Assembly: GCA_022453515.1 (NCBI GenBank)
Contig: JAJNNY010000044.1
Coordinates: forward strand, 186,001-250,000
Source of the DNA: Astrocystis sublimbata
Taxonomy: Eukaryota; Ascomycota; Sordariomycetes; Xylariales; Xylariaceae
Direction of reading: 5' to 3'
Length of the DNA: 64,000 nucleotides
The translations under genes and the position numbers were made by a program. This document shows, piece by piece, positions 56,600 through 64,000 of this stretch (position 1 is the stretch's first letter; each line of letters opens with the position of its first letter). Below the pieces are notes generated by a model. The model searched no databases. It saw only the letters and a program-made list of their open reading frames with translations, and was not told the origin of the DNA.

Positions 56600-58020
56600 A
56601 AGTTACCTCCTTCTACAGCCATCTATTTGATTTTTCGTTAACCAGAAACCGAACAAACGCGCCTTACTGTGAATATCCCAACGATGTACGATAACCCTAG
56701 CGAGAGCTCTGCTCTCTAGGTCGAACCTGGATTCCGTTGCTAGAGCTCCCACCCTCTCAGCAACTTAAGGCTCGTCTGCGCGAGCAAGGCGTCGATAGGC
56801 ATACCATCCTTACCTATCCCGACGAGTCGGAGCTGTACGAAAGTCTCGGTATTAAAACATTAAAGCATAAAAATATTTTATATTATACCTGCTGTGAGCT
56901 CTGCCAATAAAGCTAGTCGTACCAACGGTACCTATCTAATCCCTTTGCTCCGAAGAACATACCGACTCGCCGACCGTACTATCCCGTCGACCCTGTTAGT
57001 ATTTCTGTCGTTTCTCCGTTTGTACTAGGACTTGTACCTACCGCGGCATCTCCCGCGCCCAACGAGTCTGCCAATCGTTAGAAGCGATACATGGCCCCGA
57101 ATCCAGTCTTGGGAGAAATATAACCGCTTATACCTTTTACTACCGATATTACTATTACGAAAAAAAACAACGCTCCTGCCCTTATCCAATTAACAGACTC
57201 GTAATATAGTATTACTACTATCTATCGCCAGGATTCTACTAATATCTATAGTACAAAGCGGAAAAACAAGGAAGATTATAACTAGTCTCGTACGAAACAT
57301 ATAACCATCGAAGTAATCGAGTTCTCCGATAACGATAGCGATAATAATAGCGATAATAATAGCGATAATAATAGCGACGATATCCAGGCATCGCCTTAAT
57401 AACTACAATCTATAGATAGTATTCCTGATAGACCTGCGAGTCGTGGGTTGGACACCGAATTCAGCGGTTGATATACAAATCGCCACATTACCGAGTACGA
57501 CTGGGCAAAAGTGTGTAAGATGTTCTAGTGCCCTATATCTATCACGAGTCTAAAGCCTCCTGGGCTCGTCGTAAAGATCGCCGCCTACCAGCTATACGCG
57601 ATATGGTAGATACTGCCTGGGCGATGCGATGGGCCTTAGCAGGACCATCGAGGTCGTGTCGACCTTAGCCATGTTTGCTATGATTAAGGCCAACCATAAG
57701 GAAGTGCTCCGCTTCTGGAAAGATGGAGTTGCGGCGGAAGGCCGACTATACTTACCTTAACGGCAGACGGAATGCCATAGCCGTTGTCCCAGCTAGTCCG
57801 GATCGCCATACCCTACAGAGTATATATGTGTTAGATCTGGCGATACCTATAAGATTGCGACGCGCATGCCTTCGCTACTAACCATCTGCGTCGTACCACT
57901 ATATACAATCTCTCTATACTCGCCCGCTTTATCGATCTATTACGCAACATAGCGTTACGTAGTATATTAACCTTATTAAACGCTTTATAAAAAAAAAGGC
58001 CCTAACCTGTTCGGTCTACG
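56600..58020 (+). pseudogene. Relic of a SNF2-type helicase gene (N-terminal and motif-I region)
   Basis: Broken frames on the plus strand read as one long protein. They give SQQLKARLREQGVDRHTI, LTYPDESELYESLGIKT, an acidic low-complexity stretch VIEFSDNDSDNNSDNNSDNN, then LDTEFSG and ITEYDWAKVCKMF. PPGLVVKIAAYQLYAIW (Q-motif-like, 'LPGL...YQ') and the ATPase motif I appear as DAMGLSRTIEVVSTLAMFAM, where the family has DxMGLGKT. KANHKEVLRFWKDGV follows. The Gly to Ser change in motif I is G-to-A; Lys to Arg is not RIP-type. SNF2 ATPases of this kind are common in subtelomeric or repeat-rich fungal DNA. Several stops and at least one frameshift, between the Q-motif region and motif I, make it non-functional. 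The C-terminal helicase lobe was not recognised. Confidence 0.6.
57339..57375 (+). repeat. 12-bp tandem repeat inside the helicase relic
   Basis: GCGATAATAATA is repeated three times. In the relic's frame each unit encodes Ser-Asp-Asn-Asn, as expected for a disordered acidic linker. Confidence 0.6.
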
Positions 58021-58224
58021 AAAAATAGTTAGACCTTTGTTTCTTTTACTTATTACGGAGTTTAATAATATACTTAATTAGCTAATATCGCTATAAGCCC
58101 AGAATTGCGATTAAGGCAGCTATAAATAAGAATAGTAAGCAGTCCTATCTTAGTTATCGAAAACGTAGCTCAGCTACTGCTTTAAAAAACGCCCCTATAC
58201 TACTACCAGCTAGCACAAAAAAAA

Positions 58225-58990
58225 CCAGCCCGTACGATCGGGCCTTTTAATAGCCGCTTATCGATTATAGGATTTACCCCGATAATTATAAATATCCTAA
58301 CAGGCAAGAATTACTTTTGCCTAAAAACTTAGAAAAAATTATACAAATAATAGTAAAACCGCGGTGTGCTCTATCCCTTTTGCTTTTTAGCTAAAAAGAC
58401 TTTAAGCAATTTAAACGAAAAAATACACGTGCTCGCCAAAAATAGCAAACTATATCCAACGTAATATCTATTATCAAGGGCGAGGTAAGGGATAGCAGCT
58501 GTATTTCTAGGCAAGTCCCATTTACAAACCTAAAAAACCCAACGGTTGATTTACTTATACCTAGTAGTCTCGATTAGTATTATAGCGCCCGACCTAAATA
58601 GCTTGATTAAAGAGTTCAAACATAGCTAGGAAAACATATTTTACTGTTTATACAAAATGATTTTTTTATCGCGCCTAAATTTTTTCTAACTATAAAAAGC
58701 CCAAAAGGAACCCTAGCGGTAGCTAAAAACCAAGCGTATTATAATAGCGCGCTAAAAACAAGGGGCATAAGCAGTCTTTAGATATATAGTAACCCAGGAT
58801 TAGACCCTAGCAATAAGGCATATATATTAATATCGACATACTATAGGGGTACTTTAAAGATATAATCCCACTTACTAACTACCTCTTATTGTTCAATTGC
58901 GTTTAATAGTTCTAGAACAAATAAGCGCCCTTAACCGTTTGTTCGCTACGGTACATATCTTAAATACAAGCTCTACGTAACTTTATACGA
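58225..58990 (+). pseudogene. Relic of a DUF7924-like fungal protein
   Basis: The plus-strand reading in one main frame gives PYDRAF, then IDYRIYPDNYKYPNRQELLL, DFKQFKRKNTRARQK, VISIIKGEVRDSSCISRQ, PFTNLKNPTVDLLIPSS, YYSARPK, LGKHILLFIQNDFFIAPKFF, TIKSPKGTLAVAKNQAYYNS and ALKTRGISSLQ. I recognise this order as the fungal DUF7924 type: the YPD.Y start, the YYGARPEQL centre, the APNFFLxVKxPxG core, and the ALGARG region. The family is common in filamentous fungi, often in variable regions. Its function is not established, though the core resembles a restriction-endonuclease-like fold (inference). Around eight stops, mostly TAG/TAA at positions expected for Gln, Trp or Arg, make it inactive. Confidence 0.6.
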
Positions 58991-60999
58991 TACTACCCTT
59001 TGCGAAGTACTTAGGGCCCAGAAAGTAACGAATTTCTGCAGATATAATCCTTAATACAGATCAAGATTCTAGTCCCTTCCAACCTTTTAACCAGCTATAT
59101 TTCTCGTTAAGTCTATCCAAATATACGTTACCTAAATAGATATCCCCTGCTATATCTTCGACAGCGGGTACTAGCGTACATAGTATAGCTTCTTTCGAAA
59201 AAGCGTCTTTTACCTTATATATTCCTCCTTTTTGTTCGCCCTCGGTACGAATCAGATCTACCTAGTTTAGGATATCGGGAATATCATGGATAAACCTGCT
59301 AGTATCTCAACGAAACCCATATTAAATATCCTAGTTACCTTTAGTAAGCCATACCTAATAAAGATAGTCTCGAAAGCTCCCCTACTATAGAGAGTGCCAA
59401 AGTTCTAATTCGACCTTTTGGATTTTAGTAGCTTTAAGCAGGGGCTAGGTAATAGTAGATCAATTTAATTAAAGATTATACTGATACTATAAAATCTCGC
59501 TTTGTAGGATATTTTTATTCTCTAAATACGTTCTTGCCTTAGCTTTATCTAAGAAAAATTAAGGTACTCCAGATTAAGCAACTATAACAAGATTAGGCTT
59601 CGACACTAAACCATAGCTATAACGTTTCTCAAGTATCTCTAGGAACCGCTCGATCCAACCGAATAAAGCTAGATCGCTAAGAAAGAAAACACCTAACTAC
59701 TATAAACCGAGGCGTAGCCTACAAAGGAGAAAGGTTTTCGCGATAGTCTCCGCATAAAGCTTAAGGATCGGTAGAACAGCATGGCCAGGGCAGCTAAGAA
59801 TGCTACCATTAAGGGTATTAGAGGCCCCACGCTCCCTTGGGTTGCCGGTACAAGTCCGAATAAAGTGCAAAGCTTAATTAGTAGTACTATAGCCTCCTCG
59901 GCCGAAAGAGGCGCTTCTTCTAGATCGTAGGAAATCCGATGCCCAGAGACAAGTACGATATCGGCGTTTAGGTACACCGCCTATACCGGAAAAGGGCCTT
60001 TTACAAACCATCCTATAGAAGGAGTAAAAACCGCCGAAAGCCACCGAACAAGCCTATCCGACGCGCCTACGAGATCAACAACATTATCGGTCGCTATTGT
60101 AACAAGGACTATTTATTAGAATAATTATATATACCGAAAGTTCCGGGCTTAAAACTCGAATAGTTAAACAAAAAAGATATAAAACTAGTAAAAAAATAAT
60201 AATAAAAATCCTTTGGGTTAAGGAAGTTAAAGTTGGGATATTAGTACCAAGCATCTCAAAGGTTTATTAAAGCCTAAAAAAAACCGTTATTAGGTAGAGC
60301 ATAACTGGGTATTCCAATCGTTACTACTACTACACCCAAGGTAAAAAGGGCTCGATACTTACTATACAGCCTAGCCCCATAAAACTTTACTCCTTAGGAA
60401 CAGTTAAAGTAATACAGGGATATCCTTTATAATAATAGAAAGGTCGTATAATATAGAGGGGTAACAGCCTGCCGGGAGGTTACAAGCACGTCCAAAAAGC
60501 CGCAACCACGTTTTTTAGCCACTATAATAAACCTGTTCGATCTGTACCGAGTTTAGGATGAGAGGGTTATTTTTAGTATCGATCAAAATATCGCAGGAGC
60601 TATTATCCGAAGTTGTGGCACAAGATTAGACTTAGCTATCATCTCTAGACGGTAGTTCATCGCTGCTACAGCAAACCTTTTTAGCGGTAGAAACAGCCTC
60701 GAGTACATTTTAGCCTATCTCTATCCAGGTCTAGATTTCGTACAGCCGGCTAGCTCGGCTTTCCATATCATATAGCAGAGTTATTAGTACGCGACGCGTT
60801 AGCAAAATAAGAGCGAATAAGTAAACACAGTGTTGCTTAGCTTCCCTACAAGCTTGGACAAAGGTTTAACATACCTTTATTAAAAGTAGTACAGTATAGG
60901 ATCCTGTAGGCACTCGCTAACCGACCTTATTACTAAGCCAAAATTCAGATCGACTACTACAAAAGGAATGATTTATTAGCTATACAAGAAAAAACGCTA
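58991..60999. other. AT-rich interval, unassigned
   Basis: A minus-strand frame (59693-59977) with a less mutated composition reads EEAPLSAEEAIVLLIKLCTL and a hydrophobic stretch. A further minus-strand stretch at about 60700-60870 reads QACREAKQHCVYLF and LYDMESRASRLYEI. Both look like gene remains but no family was recognised. Confidence 0.35.
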
Positions 61000-61600
61000 T
61001 CTTTATATCCTTTTATTCCTTGTTTAGTTCTATGTATAGCTGGTTATGTGACCAGGACGCCCGGGTTTCTTTTAGCATACTATGGTTCCATAGTCCGTCC
61101 TATTATTATCTTCCTCTTATTATTATAACGAACTCTATCCAGTTAAAGTTGCCCAAGTCTTCATTCCAAAGCACCGGGTTTCCCGTATTGTAATCCCGGT
61201 AGATCCAGGCCTAACGCGCCAGATCCTATCGCTTTTATAAGTTTATTACCGAATCCCACTTAGTCCACTCGGCCTTAGCCCCTTCGTCGGCCCTCTTCTT
61301 ACCGCCTTTTCCCGCCTATTCTGCTCTTCGGCTTTTCTTGGCTAACCCTGGACTCCGGTTATACTGCTCCCCGCCGCAGCATCAGCAACATCAAGTCTAT
61401 CAAACTAATCCTCTAGGTCGTCGTTAGGATAATCGATATCGTTGGCTCGAAATGCTAGATAATCTAGAAGATACTTATGTAGCATGAGAGGTTGGGCTGC
61501 CCTGGCTTTATCAGGAAAGTATTTCTTTCCGCATGCACAAGGTTAAAAGCATATCTTCCAGCCTCCCACCGCACCGCTATACATCTAAGCCTAACATATC
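61000..61600 (-). pseudogene. Unidentified gene relic
   Basis: The minus strand reads with protein character in pieces: CACGKKYFPDKARAAQPLML, HKYLLDYLAFRANDIDYPND and an acidic DDLED; then a basic Arg/Lys-rich region; then AWIYRDYNTGNPVLWNEDLG, NFNWIEFV and LWNHSMLKETRASWSHNQ. Stops (TAG/TAA) and frame changes interrupt it. GC content is higher than in the surroundings, which suggests incomplete mutation. No family could be named. Confidence 0.35.
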
Positions 61601-63429
61601 TCAAAAAGCTTTTTACATTTCCTACATTTCGATTCGCTTACTCTAGCATATTCATTATTCGCGTATCCACAGCGGGAACAAGTACCTTTCCGCCCAGAAC
61701 TAGTTAATATAAGTACGAAGGGCTTATAAAGCTTTACCCCTCCTACGTTCGAATATAATTTTTTAGACAAAGATATTTAAGTAATACTATTAGAATATGT
61801 TTATAAGATAAATTAATCAACCACTCTGTTTGTGTTTTATCGTTCCATTCACCCTTATATACGTCTTCCTAATATCCCTGGCCTTTTATCTCGACTTTAC
61901 ATATGCTTGATCTATATATTGCAAATAGTCCTTAGAGATCTTAAGAATCAGATGAGCGACTCTACACATACCGTGCTACAAGGAGTAGTATCGCAAATAT
62001 GGCAAGGGCTCTTATAAAGGGCTTAGAATCAATCTATTTAACTAATAACTCTCTAAGGGTCTCCAGGTCCGTAGTTACCTCCCTTCCCTTATTAGTAAAA
62101 TTTATAGCCTATCTCTGCCCAACGGGTCTTCATATAATTCTATTTTTTAGCTATAGGTATCGTTATTATCAGGTCTCTTTACAAAAAAGTCCAGCGCGCA
62201 TAACTAATAACATCCAATAACCTAAACCCTATTAGCTTATCACACTCAATAGTTCCCTCGGTTTTAATCCCAGGTTCATCTAAGCGCGAATAGCAAAAAG
62301 GGGAGGGGTAAATCTAAATAACAGTATACCGAACATAAAATAAAAAAACTAAATATATTAACAGTCTTAGGATATCTTCTAGTCGTTCCTAGTTCTGCCC
62401 CGTCATAACATTTCAAACGCCGCTTTGGTCTAAGGAGAAATTTCCGATAGAATTAGCCACTAGAGGTGCCGTGTCTATATTGGGCCACAAGAATCGATAA
62501 TATAAGCTATAGACGTTGTCCTAATTAACATCATACTCTCCCTATATCTAACCACTCGTTTATAGTTCCTTAGCTATTAATCTAAATATTTCATACATCT
62601 ATTATATTAGTTACTACTAAGATTTCTATCTCTAATTAGTAATAGGAGCCCCTAAAAGCCTCCTTAACGATCGCCCGCTATTATTCATTACCTATAAATC
62701 AAAAACCTCTAACATACTGCCTATACTTCTCAAGTAATATATAGCAAGATTATTACAGTTTAGTAGTGCTATTAAGAATTTATAGGGAACTAGGATATAA
62801 ATATGTTCTTTCTTATAATACTAACATAGAGAAACCCCCCCCCCCCCCCAACTGTCATCACTTTATAACAAGCGTTGTATAACCGAATAGCATTGTTTTC
62901 GTACGGCATCACAACATACGAAGTTCACACTCGATCCCTACGTTCATAGCTAGTCGTTTATCACTTGTGCCCCTCTAATACGGTAATATATAAGGAGATT
63001 TATTAGCATATCAGCATTATACTCGACTTTTTACTGCTTTGTGGGAAAGTGGAAAGACCTTCGTAATTAAAAAATAGTATCTATATCTCTAATTAGTATT
63101 TCTTAGAGTATTTTATATTTAGGAATCTTATAGTTTTGTTAGTTAATTATACTATTTAAAAAAGTATCACACTCGGTCTTTTAAAAAAACATTCGTTTGC
63201 TATTTATAAGTATAAGTACATAAAGCAAATTTAACCTTACTATATCGTGTTTATACCTTAAAAAAAGCACAAACTCCTCTTAAAACCGTATATAAAGTCT
63301 CCTTTACACCTCTATATAATCTTAGACTTTACTATTTAAGCCTCTACAAACTATCCTCGAATTCTTATGCTTCTACACTCTTAATATAAACGTCTTTTCT
63401 ATAATCACAACACTCTTTCGAAAGTTTCA
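61601..63429. other. AT-rich interval, no gene recognised
   Basis: Dense TA-rich sequence with stops in all frames. A run of 15 C at 62835-62849 stands out. Confidence 0.45.
62835..62849. repeat. Homopolymer of 15 C
   Basis: An uninterrupted poly-C tract in otherwise AT-rich DNA. It may be a true homopolymer or a sequencing or assembly weak point. Confidence 0.7.
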
Positions 63430-63930
63430 TCGGCGCCTTACCAAACAAGCTATCATTAAAGGCATACAGCAGGCTATCATTATTTCTGGTTTTACCTATA
63501 TTAGCAAATCGACCCTAGCCCAAAATTTAACCCTCAAAAGTTATTCGGTCATAGACCTCGACTCTTCGAAGTTCTCACATCTGGCTAACAAACAAAAAAG
63601 TCCCAATTTCAAACGATATTACCGAGATACTATCCTACAAGCTACCAATAGCAAAACGATTATCTTAATTTCTACTCACAGCAAAATACGGAACAAACTC
63701 CAGAGTCTTAGGGTTCACTTCTCATTAGTTATACCTCGCCAACACTTAAAAAATAAATAGCTGTAACGTTTAGAAAACAAAAGCTCTAGCAACCTAGTCC
63801 CTAACTTCAATAAACAATAGGATACATTTATTACCAGCTATACAAGCCAACAAAGCTGCGACATCGTACTCCTCGGCCACGGAGAATACCTATCGGACAT
63901 CGTACCCAGAATCATCAACCGCTCCCACCC
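63430..63930 (+). pseudogene. Relic of a P-loop kinase-like NTPase
   Basis: The plus-strand reading gives QQAIIISGFTYISKSTLAQN, whose end is a Walker A loop with its glycines lost: the family form is GFxGxGKST, here GFTYISKST. It continues SYSVIDLDSSKF (an acidic Asp-x-Asp strand typical of kinase-fold P-loop proteins), FKRYYRDTILQA, KTIILISTHSKIRNKL, FSLVIPRQHLKNK, then after stops CDIVLLGHGEYLSDIVPRII. Strand order (Walker A, VIDLD, ILISTH, LVIP) matches small P-loop kinase-like proteins found in fungi, bacteria and phages. The substrate is unknown. The start codon was not located. Gly to Ser in the loop and several TAG/TAA codons fit RIP. Confidence 0.6.
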
Positions 63931-64000
63931 GGTATAGAGTTCTTCTGCTAAAGGGGTCAGGGGTTACTAAAACAGTTAGTAGCTCAACAATAGGGATAAA

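Larger units (their letters stand above)
52200..64000. other. AT-rich, RIP-like block
   Basis: From about 52.2 kb to the right edge the DNA is visibly enriched in TA, TAA and TAG, homopurine A runs and paired TTAATA/TATTAA words. Open frames longer than 95 codons vanish. Recognisable genes inside carry changes of the C-to-T / G-to-A kind (Trp to stop, Gln to stop, Gly to Ser/Arg/Glu, Cys to Tyr). That is the pattern of repeat-induced point mutation in Pezizomycotina, and such DNA is usually H3K9-methylated. Indices were not computed. Confidence 0.75.

Noticed and set aside
1..64000. CRISPR array, bacterial operon or ribosomal RNA
   Set aside because: No regularly spaced repeats, no ribosome-binding-site-led gene strings and no rRNA sequence; the DNA is fungal nuclear.

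Overview
This is nuclear DNA of a filamentous ascomycete (Pezizomycotina, probably Sordariomycetes). Genes are spaced at a few per 10 kb. Introns are short (about 45-90 nt) with GTANGT donors, CTAAC/CTGAC branch points and NAG acceptors. The proteins are typical of filamentous fungi: a long MED5/Nut1, Zn2Cys6 factors, an F-box-like protein and a beta/gamma-crystallin-like secreted protein. All gene models were assembled by hand from reading frames and splice signals.

Left two thirds (1-51 kb), normal base composition: a 5'-partial membrane protein running off the left edge (minus); MED5 in six exons, one intron of which is GC-AG (minus); a conserved fungal unknown at 8-8.9 kb (minus); a sparse stretch at 9-16 kb; an F-box-like gene at 16.3-17.5 kb (minus); a repeat- and hairpin-bearing desert at 18-21 kb; a small secreted crystallin-like protein with a Kex2-type propeptide at 22 kb (minus); a DUF4202 protein at 27 kb (minus); a single-pass cell-surface protein at 28.2-29.7 kb (minus); two related, adjacent secreted-protein genes at 32.6-34.8 kb (plus); a transcription factor with two Zn2Cys6 clusters at 37.3-39.8 kb (plus); a conserved unknown at 41.8-43.4 kb (plus); a cytochrome P450 at 44.4-46.2 kb (plus); and a DUF3435 (Starship 'captain'-type) tyrosine recombinase at 47-49 kb, followed without a real gap by a frame encoding six C2H2 fingers and paired chromodomains to 50.7 kb. 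The two frames appear to be one protein broken by a frameshift.

Right third (51-64 kb): a broken CYTH-domain gene marks the edge, and from about 52.2 kb the DNA becomes AT/TA-rich and full of TAA/TAG, as expected from repeat-induced point mutation (RIP). Decayed genes can still be read in it: a viperin-type radical-SAM enzyme (minus, 52.8-54.1 kb); a divergently oriented nucleoside-monophosphate kinase (plus, 54.9-55.5 kb); a SNF2-type helicase (about 56.6-58.0 kb); a DUF7924-like protein (58.2-59.0 kb); an unidentified minus-strand gene (61.0-61.6 kb); and a P-loop kinase-like protein (63.4-63.9 kb).

The most interesting reading is that a viperin/nucleotide-kinase pair, the partnership known for antiviral ddhNTP synthesis in vertebrates and prokaryotes, lies in a mutated, probably heterochromatic block. 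That block is downstream of a recombinase whose C-terminus resembles a heterochromatin reader. Whether recombinase and relics belong to one mobile element cannot be decided from this window, because no element ends were found.
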